Below are positions 54,610-63,693 of a stretch of DNA of 64,000 nt, one piece after another. This DNA is from Vibrio nereis NBRC 15637. Its GTDB lineage: Bacteria > Pseudomonadota > Gammaproteobacteria > Enterobacterales > Vibrionaceae. The stretch's first letter is position 1. Each line of letters opens with the position of its first letter. The notes under the pieces are model-generated. The model was given only the letters and a program-made list of their open reading frames with translations, searched no databases and was not told where the DNA came from. The stretch covers positions 1 through 64,000 of the forward strand of contig NZ_BCUD01000009.1 of NCBI RefSeq assembly GCF_001591105.1, in the 5' to 3' direction. The position numbers were made by a program, and so were the translations under genes.

Positions 54610-55261
54610 TGGTGTTTAGCTGACACGAACATCGCTTGCTACCATCACAGTGGGCGATGTCAGTGCTAGACAAACGTTTATGCAGAAAATGGTTTATTTT
54701 GCCTAAGTGGCTGGACTGGAATGCTTACGTTCTTATTGATGTAGAGCCATGTTCGGATAGGGTGCTCGGACGTTATCTTGGCGCTGGAACTCGATGGAAG
54801 GTGAGTATTTTTTAGGTCATACAACGTGCGATTTATAATCGTGATAGCTGCCTACCTCTGTTCGCGTTATTGTTGCTATTAGTAGTGAAATTCGACGAAA
54901 TTCCTCAATTTTATAAGCCTAATTGCCGATTTTTCTTATTCATGTATAGCCCACGTACTCAGAGTGTTATTGGCGGAAGAAGGGCTGTTGAAACTACGGG
55001 CGGTTACAGTGTGTAAGCCGCTTTTTTACTGACTCTTGGGCGGAGAGCATGAAGTGCCAAATAGTGGGGTGTAATTTTATGTTTACACTGTCTGTAAATT
55101 ATAAAATAACTAGAAATATTGCCTTTTGGAGAAATTAGTGCTTGCAACCTTCATTTTTGATAGATAAGTTACAGGGAACAGGAAATAACAAAGTTGAGCA
55201 TTTATGCACCAATCCCTTTAGGTGCGGGCGCTCAAACCAAGAAAATAGGAAGTAGTAAGCG
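54610..55261. other. 652-base gap between ctaB and the DAHP synthase gene
   Basis: I find no convincing gene. There is a weak inverted repeat soon after ctaB (ACATCGC...GCGATGT, about 54629-54660) that might end the operon, and the palindrome TTTACA-N5-TGTAAA at 55082-55098 near the DAHP synthase leader. A 24-codon frame at about 54942 lacks a ribosome site and aromatic-codon runs, so I do not call an attenuator peptide. Gap length and texture suggest decayed sequence or an unrecognised RNA. Confidence 0.4.
55082..55098. promoter_or_regulatory. Palindrome upstream of DAHP synthase gene
   Basis: TTTACACTGTCTGTAAA is a perfect inverted repeat (TTTACA-N5-TGTAAA). It has TyrR-like hexamers but in the reverse order to the TyrR consensus TGTAAA-N6-TTTACA, so TyrR binding is doubtful; another aromatic or general regulator may use it. 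Confidence 0.35.
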
Positions 55262-56317
55262 ATGTTCCAGACAGATGATGTACGTATTAGTAAAGTTAAA
55301 GAATTGTTGCCACCTGTAGCCGTATTAGAAAGATTTCCCGCAACAGAAACGGCTTCTTCAACCACGTTCCGTTCACGTGAAGCCATCTCAAATATTCTAA
55401 AAGGGTCAGACGATCGTCTGCTTGTGATCATTGGCCCATGTTCTATCCATGATCCAGAAGCCGCCATTGAATATGGTAAACGCCTGAAAGTGCTGCGTGA
55501 TGAGCTAGGTGACCGCCTTGAAGTGGTGATGCGCGTGTACTTTGAAAAACCGCGTACCACAGTGGGCTGGAAAGGTCTGATCAACGATCCTTACTTAAAT
55601 GACACATTCAAAATCAACGATGGGTTACGTTTAGGCCGTAAACTGTTGCTTGAATTGACAGACATGGGCTTACCAACGGCAAGCGAATTCTTAGACATGA
55701 TCACGCCACAGTACGTTGCGGATCTTATTAGCTGGGGCGCAATTGGTGCTCGTACTACAGAATCTCAGGTACACCGTGAACTCGCTTCAGGTCTATCTTG
55801 CCCGGTCGGTTTCAAAAACGGTACCGATGGCAACATCAAAATCGCATCTGATGCTATCCGCTCTGCTGGGGCTTCGCACCACTTCTTGTCGGTAACCAAG
55901 TACGGCCATTCTGCAATTGTCGAAACAGCGGGTAACCCAGACTGCCACATTATTCTTCGCGGCGGTAAAGAGCCGAACTACAGCGCAGAACACGTTGCGG
56001 CGATCAAATCGGAGCTAGAAGGTTCTGGTCTGCCACAAAAAGTGATGATCGATTTTAGCCACGCAAACAGCTCTAAGCAGTACCAACGTCAGATGCTAGT
56101 GGCAGAAGATGTGGCTGGCCAAATCGCGAATGGTGAAGATGCGGTATTCGGTGTGATGATTGAATCTCACCTGGTTGAAGGTCGCCAAGATTTGGTCGAT
56201 GGCGTCGCACCAACGTATGGTCAGTCAATTACGGATGCGTGCATTGGTTGGGATGATACAGAAAAAGTGCTGCGTCAACTTGCCAGCGCCGTTGAAACGC
56301 GCCGCAATAATAAATAA
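55262..56317 (+). CDS. 3-deoxy-7-phosphoheptulonate synthase (DAHP synthase, class I)
   Basis: This enzyme joins phosphoenolpyruvate and erythrose-4-phosphate, the first step of aromatic amino acid synthesis. The 351-residue chain has LVIIGPCSIHDPEAAIEYG, RVYFEKPRTTVGWKGLINDP, ISWGAIGARTTESQVHRELA and SVTKYGHSA. It belongs to the AroF/AroG/AroH group; which feedback type (Phe, Tyr, Trp) I cannot tell. The ATG has AGGAAG upstream. Confidence 0.95.
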   Translation: MFQTDDVRISKVKELLPPVAVLERFPATETASSTTFRSREAISNILKGSDDRLLVIIGPCSIHDPEAAIEYGKRLKVLRDELGDRLEVVMRVYFEKPRTTVGWKGLINDPYLNDTFKINDGLRLGRKLLLELTDMGLPTASEFLDMITPQYVADLISWGAIGARTTESQVHRELASGLSCPVGFKNGTDGNIKIASDAIRSAGASHHFLSVTKYGHSAIVETAGNPDCHIILRGGKEPNYSAEHVAAIKSELEGSGLPQKVMIDFSHANSSKQYQRQMLVAEDVAGQIANGEDAVFGVMIESHLVEGRQDLVDGVAPTYGQSITDACIGWDDTEKVLRQLASAVETRRNNK

Positions 56318-56327
56318 CACAACAATT

Positions 56328-56362
56328 AAAACGGGCCCTCAATTGAGGGCCTGTTTTTTATG
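56328..56362 (+). terminator. Terminator after the DAHP synthase gene
   Basis: GGGCCCTC-AATT-GAGGGCCT followed by GTTTTTT is a strong intrinsic terminator. Confidence 0.85.
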
Positions 56363-56398
56363 GGTAGATGTTATTGATCAGTAGGTATTTCACCACTG

Positions 56399-58456
56399 TT
56401 ATTTACCAACGAAAGCAACCACAACCTTGTCGTCGCCTAATGTTCTGGAAAATACGTAGGCCGAGTCGTTTTTAATCACCTTATGAGTTCCTGCGCCTAC
56501 CGCAGGGTGACGCTGTCTAAACTGGCCAATGGTTTGCCAATGTTCGAGTAGCTTTTGACGATTTTGGTCTAATTTCCACACCATATCGGAACGCGTACCT
56601 TGATGGAAATCATCCGCATATGGGCCTAACTCTCGGCCAACTTCATCACCGTAATAGATTTGAACTGCCCCAGGGCTTAGCAGCAGTGCGTTTGCTGCAT
56701 CACGCTGCATGTCGAACGATTTGAAGCGGTCAAAGAATAGCTCGGTATCGTGCGATGACATGTAGCTAACAGGCGTAAAATCCGGTGTTTCTTGTAGCGA
56801 ATTGGCGTAGTTCTGATAAGTATCCTGCATCTGGCTGAAACACGCTGCACCTTTATCCAATTTTTTCTGCATATCAAAGTTTATCAGGGCATCAAAACCA
56901 TCGTCGGCATATGGAGAGCGGTAGGCTGAGTGGCCCCACACTTCACCCATCATCCAGAAGGGTTCACCTTTCTGGCCATTCTGGCTGCGCCACTGCGTGA
57001 GGCTTTCACTGGCGGACTCTTTCAGTCGCTTCCAAACCTCACCTTCAACATGCTTCACGGTATCCACGCGGAATCCGTCAATCCCAAATCGTTTCACCCA
57101 ATCTGATTGCCACTCAATCAGGTAATCGGAAACGCTATACCCTTCTTTGGCCACTACACGCGTTTCTGGGTTATTCAGTAGCCACTGGGGAGGAGTGACC
57201 GCTTTGTCGGACTCGGTTAAAAAGTCAGGTAAACCCGCCAGTGTCATCGTGATATCGCTAGAGCCTGGCTTGGAATAGTCCGGCAACCCTGCTCTTACCC
57301 AATCCGCACCCCACCACTGTGACCATTGTGGATTTTGATAATCAATCGCTTGGTTGTAGCTATGCCAGTTTTCACCTTTGCTCGGAGACCAATCCGCCCA
57401 TTGCGGTGGCATCTGGCTTTTGTCGACGATGGGTAAGTGGTCAAGCTGAAGATCGGCGAGGGTCGAATAGCCGGAGTGATTGATCACCGCATCTAAGAAG
57501 ATCTTTATGCCGCGCTTATGAGCTTCTGTCACCAGGCGCTTAAGATCGGCTTCAGACCCGAAGTTAGCGTCGATTTTGGTAAAGTCACGCGTCCAATAGC
57601 CGTGATAGGCGTAGAAAGGAAAACTGCCACTTTCACCGCCGCCAACGAAGCCGTGCACTTGCTCGACGATGGGGGAGAGCCAGATCACGTCGGTACCTAA
57701 GCTTTTAATGTAATCGAGCTTTTCAATCACACCTTTTAAATCACCGCCGTGGAAGGTGCCGACTTCTTGCTTGCCATCTTTATTGCGGCCATAACTGGTG
57801 TCGTTACTCGGGTCTGCGTTGTTGAATCGGTCGACCATTACAAAGTAGATATTCGCGTTGTCGTAGGTAAACGGATGAGTGTGGGGTGCGGTATCCACTG
57901 GTTCAAGCAGCACTAAACCGCCACTTGCTTTAGATGGTGTCAGAGTGACACTGCCTTGTTGGACGGTGACCGTTTGGCCGGAATAGGCATCTTTGAGTGT
58001 GGTTCCATCCGCAAAGCTATCCCTAAGCTGTAACGTAACCGGGCCATCTGTGTGCTTCTCACATTGCACAACCGGTATTGGCCGCTTAAATGCTTGCTTT
58101 GTGCTCTTTTTGGCCTTGCGAGCAATAGACAAGGTGTGATTGTCTTGATCGAAGGCGAAGGAATAGTCACCCGCAAAACGAATTTTTATGTCGAAGTGTG
58201 TGTCTTGGTTACAGTTGAGCGAAAGTGGCTTGCGAAACTTCACTTTTTGCTTATCTGGAGCCTGACAGCGTCCAGGCAGGTCGGAAATAGTCAGTTGATA
58301 ATTTTGTTTGGTTAAAGGAACAACCAAGGGTTGCTGTGCACTTAATGGAAAGTCACGGCTGGTGGTCGTAGTTGAAATGGAAAGCGTCGGTTGTGCTGAG
58401 GCAGCAGCACTGGCCAGCAACAACCCGATGGCTGTGGTTAAGGTCTTTTGTTTCAC
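56399..58456 (-). CDS. malS: Periplasmic alpha-amylase (GH13, MalS-like)
   Basis: The 685-residue precursor has a signal peptide (ending ASAQP), an N-terminal beta domain, and a GH13 barrel. The catalytic set is intact: nucleophile Asp in GFRVDTVKH, acid/base Glu in WMMGEVWGHS, and the transition-state Asp in SYMSSHDTE. The size and layout fit MalS, which hydrolyses maltodextrins in the periplasm. The start is GTG with AAGGA before it. A MalT-like box lies about 113 bases upstream. No other mal gene is adjacent. Confidence 0.9.
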   Translation of the reverse strand: MKQKTLTTAIGLLLASAAASAQPTLSISTTTTSRDFPLSAQQPLVVPLTKQNYQLTISDLPGRCQAPDKQKVKFRKPLSLNCNQDTHFDIKIRFAGDYSFAFDQDNHTLSIARKAKKSTKQAFKRPIPVVQCEKHTDGPVTLQLRDSFADGTTLKDAYSGQTVTVQQGSVTLTPSKASGGLVLLEPVDTAPHTHPFTYDNANIYFVMVDRFNNADPSNDTSYGRNKDGKQEVGTFHGGDLKGVIEKLDYIKSLGTDVIWLSPIVEQVHGFVGGGESGSFPFYAYHGYWTRDFTKIDANFGSEADLKRLVTEAHKRGIKIFLDAVINHSGYSTLADLQLDHLPIVDKSQMPPQWADWSPSKGENWHSYNQAIDYQNPQWSQWWGADWVRAGLPDYSKPGSSDITMTLAGLPDFLTESDKAVTPPQWLLNNPETRVVAKEGYSVSDYLIEWQSDWVKRFGIDGFRVDTVKHVEGEVWKRLKESASESLTQWRSQNGQKGEPFWMMGEVWGHSAYRSPYADDGFDALINFDMQKKLDKGAACFSQMQDTYQNYANSLQETPDFTPVSYMSSHDTELFFDRFKSFDMQRDAANALLLSPGAVQIYYGDEVGRELGPYADDFHQGTRSDMVWKLDQNRQKLLEHWQTIGQFRQRHPAVGAGTHKVIKNDSAYVFSRTLGDDKVVVAFVGK

Positions 58457-58568
58457 TGGGCGTCCTTGTTTTTATGATATTTCTCTGATCATAAATCGAA
58501 GGTAAAGCTTTGACATCATTCCTAATTTCTACGCCCTAAAACTTGTCTTTGTTCACACTTTAACCGCA

Positions 58569-58578
58569 GGGGAGGAGT
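58569..58578 (+). promoter_or_regulatory. Candidate MalT box
   Basis: GGGGAGGAGT matches the MalT consensus GGGGA(T/G)GAGG in nine of ten positions. It lies 113 bases before the malS start, between malS and the XRE gene, and no rightward gene follows that could use it as a ribosome site. Confidence 0.5.
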
Positions 58579-58590
58579 GATTAATGTGAG

Positions 58591-58989
58591 TTATTTCTCT
58601 TCTTTTGGGTGCCTTTGAAGAAAAGCGATCATTGCCGCTTCATCCAGGTAACCGTCGGACTTTTTATGCGCTCTCAGATATTGGTAACCTGAAATCAGCA
58701 TCCGGTGTTGGTCTGGGTCAAGAGGGGATTTACCATACAGATAGCGATAAGCCATCTCGTACGCTTCCATATCTACGACTTCGGCCTGACGGTACAAGTA
58801 ACCGCAACCAGTAGCTAACCACTCCAGAGAGCAGTTGGCCCGCATCGCGATCTGGTTTGCTTTGGCTAAGCTGGGTTCGCTGCCTTTAAGATATTTTCGG
58901 ATTAACCCCTCTGAAATATCCACGCGTCTTGCAAAACCACTGACACTTTCTTCACCGATGAGCGTTTTTAGACGTTCTGAAAAACTCAT
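58591..58989 (-). CDS. XRE-family repressor-like regulator
   Basis: The 132-residue protein has an N-terminal helix-turn-helix (FARRVDISEGLIRKYLKGSE, about residues 18-40) preceded by MSFSERLKTLIG, followed by a C-terminal helical part containing QHRMLISGYQYLRAHKK. The layout resembles small phage-type repressors. It is divergent from the aldo-keto reductase gene with 94 bases between, and precedes malS on the same strand. GGAG precedes the ATG. Its targets are unknown; the reductase is the most likely. Confidence 0.8.
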   Translation of the reverse strand: MSFSERLKTLIGEESVSGFARRVDISEGLIRKYLKGSEPSLAKANQIAMRANCSLEWLATGCGYLYRQAEVVDMEAYEMAYRYLYGKSPLDPDQHRMLISGYQYLRAHKKSDGYLDEAAMIAFLQRHPKEEK

Positions 58990-59083
58990 TTTTCGTACTC
59001 CAGTTCGAATTTATCGACAGTATACGTTGAGCCTATTCGTAAACAAGCTTAGTGTGTAGGGAGATATTTTAGGAGGTAAAATA

Positions 59084-59992
59084 ATGGTGTCGAAAGTAAC
59101 CATCGCCCCACAAGGACTGGAGATGTCTGAGCTGGTTCAGGGGTATTGGCGATTAGCCGAGTGGAATATGACTCCACAGCAGCGTTTGTTGTTTTTGAAA
59201 CAGCATATCGAAATGGGAATCACAACCGTGGACCATGCCGATATTTATGGCAACTACGAATGCGAACAGCTATTTGGGGAGGCTATCAAGCTAGAGCCCT
59301 CGATCCGCGATCAAATTGAAATCGTGACGAAGTGTGATATCAAGTTATGCGGTGATAAAACACCAGAGCGTAAGATCAACCACTATGATACGGGCGTCGC
59401 TCATATCTACGAGTCGGTCAACAACTCGCTAGAACGTTTAAATATTGATTGTATTGACGTGCTGCTTATTCATCGCCCAGATGCGTTGATGGATGCGGAT
59501 GAAGTCGCAGAGGCATTCAGTGAACTGCATAAAGTCGGTAAGGTGAAACACTTTGGTGTGTCTAACTTTAGCCCGCGTCAGTTTGAGCTTTTGCAATCAC
59601 GAGTCTCTAAACCGCTGGTGACCAATCAGGTTGAGATCAACCCAATTAACTTCGATGTGGTGCACGATGGCACGCTAGATCAACTTCAGATGAACCGAGT
59701 ACGTCCGATGGCGTGGTCGTGCCTTGGTGGTGGTAGCATCTTTACCGGTGAAACTGAGCAAGCCGCGCGTGTTCGTGCTGAGCTAGAATTGATTCGCCAA
59801 GAAGTCAGCGCCGAGAGTATCGATCAGGTGATTTATGCCTGGGTACGCCGTTTGCCATCGAAACCGTTGCCTATTATTGGCTCGGGTAAAATTGAACGAG
59901 TGGCTGCTGCCGTTGCTGCGCTCGATATTGAGCTGACTCGTGAGCAATGGTATCGCGTTTGGGTTGCGTCAAAAGGCCACGGGGTGCCATAG
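59084..59992 (+). CDS. Aldo-keto reductase, YdhF-like
   Basis: The 302-residue protein closely follows E. coli YdhF as I remember it: GYWRLAEWNM, TTVDHADIYGNYECEQLFGEA (Asp and Tyr of the tetrad), IVTKCDIKL (Lys), LLIHRPDALMDADEVAEAF (His), and MAWSCLGGGSIF. It uses NAD(P)H in the cytoplasm to reduce an unknown carbonyl compound. AGGAGGT is an ideal ribosome site, predicting strong translation. Confidence 0.92.
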   Translation: MVSKVTIAPQGLEMSELVQGYWRLAEWNMTPQQRLLFLKQHIEMGITTVDHADIYGNYECEQLFGEAIKLEPSIRDQIEIVTKCDIKLCGDKTPERKINHYDTGVAHIYESVNNSLERLNIDCIDVLLIHRPDALMDADEVAEAFSELHKVGKVKHFGVSNFSPRQFELLQSRVSKPLVTNQVEINPINFDVVHDGTLDQLQMNRVRPMAWSCLGGGSIFTGETEQAARVRAELELIRQEVSAESIDQVIYAWVRRLPSKPLPIIGSGKIERVAAAVAALDIELTREQWYRVWVASKGHGVP

Positions 59993-60010
59993 AAGCAAAC
60001 TCTTGATAAA

Positions 60011-60041
60011 CGAAAAAGCCAGCACTTAGTGGCTTTTTCGT
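60011..60041. terminator. Bidirectional terminator between the reductase and EAL genes
   Basis: CGAAAAAGCCA and TGGCTTTTTCG form a perfect stem with A/T tracts; it serves both converging genes. Confidence 0.8.
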
Positions 60042-60045
60042 TCAC

Positions 60046-61647
60046 TTAACTTTTCCAGCGAGGGATAGGCTCAGACAAAGTGAGCGCTTCGTTTGTCATG
60101 CGGTGGAATGTCGCTAAGTCGTCGGGTTTAATCGGTTTCGCGTAATAAAACCCTTGGATGTATTTCACGCCCAGTATTTCAAGCTGCTCTATCTGCGCTT
60201 CAGTTTCTACCCCCTCTGCGATGATCTTCATATCTAAGTCGTCAGCCAGTTGAATCATGGATTTTAACACGGGTTTAATGTTTGACTCTGTATGCAGGCT
60301 TTTGATGAAAACTTGGTCAATCTTTACCACATCGAACTTAATCATCCGCACTAAATTCAGCCCAGAATAACCAGTGCCAAAGTCATCAATCGCAATTGCA
60401 AATCCAAGCTCCTGAATCGCCTTTAGGTTCACTAGGGCAATATCAAGCTGCTCACTACACAGTTCCACATTTTCGGTTAGCTCCAACAAAATACGGCCAA
60501 CGTAGTTTGGGTAGCGGCGTTTATAACGCTCTAAGAACTGTACAAATTCAGGTTGGACAATCTGGTATCGGCTGATGTTGATACTGATGTAACTTTCGTT
60601 TAAGTAATCTGGGTTGCTCTTAAGAAAACGCGAGATCTCTTTAAACATGTACTTAGTGATTCTATCTATCGCGCCCAGTTTTTCCGCCAGTGGTATAAAT
60701 TGCTCTGGTGACATATTCCCTTGAACAGGGTGATTCCAGCGGACTAGGGCTTCACTGCCCACTAACTTACGAGAATGAATATCAACGATTGGCTGCAAAT
60801 AGAGCTCAATTTGTTCTTCTTTTATCGCCGTCAGCAGTGAATATTCAATCGAAAGCCTCGCTAAGGTTTGATAACGGATGATGACGTACAATAGCGACAG
60901 TACCAAGGCAATCAGTGCCGTTTCGCCAAGATTCGAGACATACTGATGTTGATAGGAATCGAAGGTCAGAAAAATAGAAATCGTGAATGGGTAGAGTTTT
61001 GATTGGAAGTGGAAGCGATTACTCGTATCAATTTTGGCTTCGTCAGTATTGGATTGAATAACGCTGTTTAAGATCTGAATGTCGTAGCCATATTGCCGGG
61101 ATTCGAAGCTTGGAGAAACGAGCTCCAAGAACTGCTCCGGATGAAGTAACGCATTAATACCACTCTCTTTGTCGTTGGCCGCGTAAACAAATAGGGTTTG
61201 CAGTTTGTTTTTGGATTCTTTGAATGACACTGTGATGCGTTGCGGTGATGCTTGAATTCTCTGCCAAGTGGAGGTGAACAGGCGAATGTTTGTGGGGCCT
61301 TCATGACTGGTGCAGTACACGACACCACTTTTATACAGGCCGATTTCTTTCAAGATCCGTGAATTGAAGACTTTAGCTTGTAAGTCTGATTTATCTTGAA
61401 CGCTGCAATCTCCGCCAACTTCGGCCTCTAATACCTGAAGTTCGTCGGCAATGTTATCGATGTAGTGCTCTAGCTGGCCAATGGCGTTGTTTCCATCAGA
61501 CAGAACTTGATCGCGCAGTTGGTGATAACTGACCGCTGCACTCAAAAGAAAGATGAGTACGAAGATCCCGATGATCGGAGCAAGATGTGGGAAGTGGATA
61601 GAAACTGCTTTGACCACTTTTACCAAGTTTGGATTATTTTGCGTCAT
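60046..61647 (-). CDS. Membrane CSS-EAL cyclic di-GMP phosphodiesterase
   Basis: The 533-residue protein has two membrane helices (about residues 22-38 and 243-262) flanking a periplasmic CSS-type sensor domain with redox-candidate cysteines (GDCSVQD and VVYCTSHEG), then a cytoplasmic EAL domain. The catalytic set is intact: EALVRW, SINIS, LELTEN, DDFGTGYSGL, VKIDQVF, AEGVETEAQ. It should degrade c-di-GMP to pGpG. CSS-EAL proteins respond to periplasmic thiol state. Together with the VpsT-like regulator it gives the window two c-di-GMP elements. The ribosome site is weak. Confidence 0.93.
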   Translation of the reverse strand: MTQNNPNLVKVVKAVSIHFPHLAPIIGIFVLIFLLSAAVSYHQLRDQVLSDGNNAIGQLEHYIDNIADELQVLEAEVGGDCSVQDKSDLQAKVFNSRILKEIGLYKSGVVYCTSHEGPTNIRLFTSTWQRIQASPQRITVSFKESKNKLQTLFVYAANDKESGINALLHPEQFLELVSPSFESRQYGYDIQILNSVIQSNTDEAKIDTSNRFHFQSKLYPFTISIFLTFDSYQHQYVSNLGETALIALVLSLLYVIIRYQTLARLSIEYSLLTAIKEEQIELYLQPIVDIHSRKLVGSEALVRWNHPVQGNMSPEQFIPLAEKLGAIDRITKYMFKEISRFLKSNPDYLNESYISINISRYQIVQPEFVQFLERYKRRYPNYVGRILLELTENVELCSEQLDIALVNLKAIQELGFAIAIDDFGTGYSGLNLVRMIKFDVVKIDQVFIKSLHTESNIKPVLKSMIQLADDLDMKIIAEGVETEAQIEQLEILGVKYIQGFYYAKPIKPDDLATFHRMTNEALTLSEPIPRWKS

Positions 61648-61991
61648 TCAGATTTTTTTGTCTTACAGTTTCCTTCACTATAAAAGGTATGTTGGTAAAC
61701 ATGCTAGCGAAATTAATGTGTTAGGCATTAGAACACGCAAAAATAGTGTATTTATAGTGAAATTCTCATTTTTGAGAATAAATATAAAACTTATTTTTTA
61801 CTAAAAACTCAGTAGCTTAGTGGTGGGAATGCCCATAAATGAGACATGCATATCATTGTGCTCCAGATTCATTGATAGATGGAACAGAATGCATAGATAT
61901 GCATTTGGACTTTGTTAAGTCCTCTACTGAAGGGGTAAAGAGAACGAAGAAGCCCAACGGGAAAGCCAACGTTGGGCGCTAAACAGAGCGG
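61648..61991. other. AT-rich gap between the EAL and Dcu genes
   Basis: This 344-base gap has no gene. It contains the Dcu terminator (61950-61980) at its right end and presumably the promoter of the EAL gene at its left end. Several AT-rich blocks around 61780-61810 look promoter-like. Confidence 0.4.
61950..61980 (-). terminator. Terminator after the Dcu transporter gene
   Basis: On the minus strand GCCCAACG pairs with CGTTGGGC around a roughly nine-base loop and is followed by TTCTTCGTT. It lies just after the stop codon; the T tract is imperfect. Confidence 0.65.
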
Positions 61992-63320
61992 TTAGCCAAT
62001 AATGATTTGGCCCAGCACATAGCCAAGGCAGCATGCACCAATAACACCAATAAGACCAACAGACATAAAGGAGTGGTTGAAATACCACTTACCGATTTTG
62101 GTGGTGCCTGATGTATCAAAGTTCACGGTGGCAATATCTGACGGGTAATTTGGAATAAAGAAGTAGCCGTATACCGCAGGCATAATACCAATCAACAATG
62201 CAGGATCTAATCCTAGCCCTAAGCCGACCGGAAGCATCATACGCGCAGTCGCAGCTTGAGAGTTCACCACCACAGAGACAATAAATAGTGCCAAGGCGAA
62301 GGTCCAAGGGTAGTTGGTTACCATCTCGACAATGCCTGTTTTAAATTGAGGCATCGCGTATTGGAAGTAGGTGTCTGACATCCAAGCAATACCAAAGATG
62401 GCAATGGCAGCGACCATACCTGACTTAAATACTACTCCATTAGGGACATCACGCGGGTCGGTTTTGGTGGCGAGCAAGATAATACCGCCAAAGCAAAGCA
62501 TCATCATTTGGATGATGACAGACATCTTAATCGGTTTTTCGCCATCAACAATGGTGCGTATTTCAGGCACCATCGCGATGACAACGATCATAAGAATAGA
62601 AGCGATGAAAATCAGCACTGAGTTACGTGCAGAGGTGGGTAACACTTCATCCAGCGAGGTTGCAGTAGTACTTTCGATGCGTTTTTTCCATTCAGGATCT
62701 TTTAAGCGCGCTTGATACTCAGGATCGTCGTCCAGCTCTTTACCGCGTTTTAAACTGTAAAGTGACATCAATAGTGTGCCGAACAGCGTGGCAGGCACCG
62801 TGACCAAAAGAATGGACAGCAAAGTAATGTCGTGCTGAATATCCGCCAATTGCGCCAAGTAATAAACGACAGCGGCAGAGATTGGCGACGCGGTAATCGC
62901 TATCTGGGAAGCCACGGAAGAAGCGGCCATTGGTCTCTCTGGACGAATACCGTTTTTCAGTGCTACGTCACCGATGATCGGCATGATGGAGTAAACCGCG
63001 TGACCTGTACCTAAAAGGAACGTCATAGTGTAGGTGACAAAGGGAGCAATAAGCGTCACGCGTTTAGGGTTTCTGCGCAGCAGCCTTTCCGCGACTTGTA
63101 ACATGTACTTTAGTCCGCCAGCAGCTTCAAGAATCGAGGCACAGGTAACGACGGCTAAAATAACCAGCATTACAGTAATGGGTGGAGAGGTTGGTGGCAT
63201 CTTAAAAATGAATACCTCGATGACCAAACCAATCCCGGAGACAACCCCCAGGCCAATCCCGCCGTAACGTGATCCGATATAAAGCATGATCAGCAGGAAT
63301 AGGAATTCAAAATACAGCAT
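61992..63320 (-). CDS. Anaerobic C4-dicarboxylate transporter (DcuA/DcuB family)
   Basis: The 442-residue inner-membrane protein has ten or more helices and the family text YIGSRYGGIGLGVVSGIG, FLLGTGHAVYSIMPIIGDVA and ASSVASQIAITASPISAAVVY. It exchanges fumarate, malate, aspartate and succinate, typically during fumarate respiration. AAAGGGA precedes the ATG. DcuA and DcuB cannot be separated with certainty here; the FNR-like site upstream suits the anaerobic DcuB role. Confidence 0.92.
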   Translation of the reverse strand: MLYFEFLFLLIMLYIGSRYGGIGLGVVSGIGLVIEVFIFKMPPTSPPITVMLVILAVVTCASILEAAGGLKYMLQVAERLLRRNPKRVTLIAPFVTYTMTFLLGTGHAVYSIMPIIGDVALKNGIRPERPMAASSVASQIAITASPISAAVVYYLAQLADIQHDITLLSILLVTVPATLFGTLLMSLYSLKRGKELDDDPEYQARLKDPEWKKRIESTTATSLDEVLPTSARNSVLIFIASILMIVVIAMVPEIRTIVDGEKPIKMSVIIQMMMLCFGGIILLATKTDPRDVPNGVVFKSGMVAAIAIFGIAWMSDTYFQYAMPQFKTGIVEMVTNYPWTFALALFIVSVVVNSQAATARMMLPVGLGLGLDPALLIGIMPAVYGYFFIPNYPSDIATVNFDTSGTTKIGKWYFNHSFMSVGLIGVIGACCLGYVLGQIIIG

Positions 63321-63693
63321 AGCAACAATCCCTTTTAAAATATGAAGATAGGATTATTGTCTTAGGTGCAGTTGGAAATTAATGATTGCTACTTCACACA
63401 TACTCAATGATCAAAAATGGAAAGAAATTATTCTGCAGTAATTCACGAAAACAGCGCTGAAAGTTTCGAAAATGTAGTGGCACGCGATCTTTGAATGTAA
63501 TCAAAACGTGACGTTTTTGGTGTGCTAGCGCGTGTTTTTTGGGGCATGGGTTGTTGTGGCTTTTAATCTTGAAAATTGACTGCCATATAAAGTTCAAGTT
63601 CTGAATTATTCAGGTCATTAAATCGACATATTTCGCTGTCTACAATCATCTCAAACAAGACTTATTTTTGAACGTCAGTTGAGATGTGATAAT
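63321..63693. promoter_or_regulatory. Divergent control region for Dcu and the last gene
   Basis: The 373-base gap has no gene. It contains the FNR-like site at 63491-63504 and a second half-site TTGAT on the minus strand near 63401-63415. The promoter of the rightward partial gene must also lie here. Confidence 0.5.
63491..63504. promoter_or_regulatory. FNR-like site
   Basis: TTGAATGTAATCAA matches the FNR consensus TTGAT-N4-ATCAA in nine of ten positions. It is about 171 bases upstream of the Dcu start codon. Confidence 0.5.

Noticed and set aside
54942-55016. Possible leader peptide before the DAHP synthase gene
   Set aside because: The frame has no run of aromatic codons, no ribosome site and no following terminator/antiterminator pair.
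55082-55098. TyrR box
   Set aside because: The hexamers occur in the reverse order and spacing to the TyrR consensus; kept only as an unassigned palindrome.
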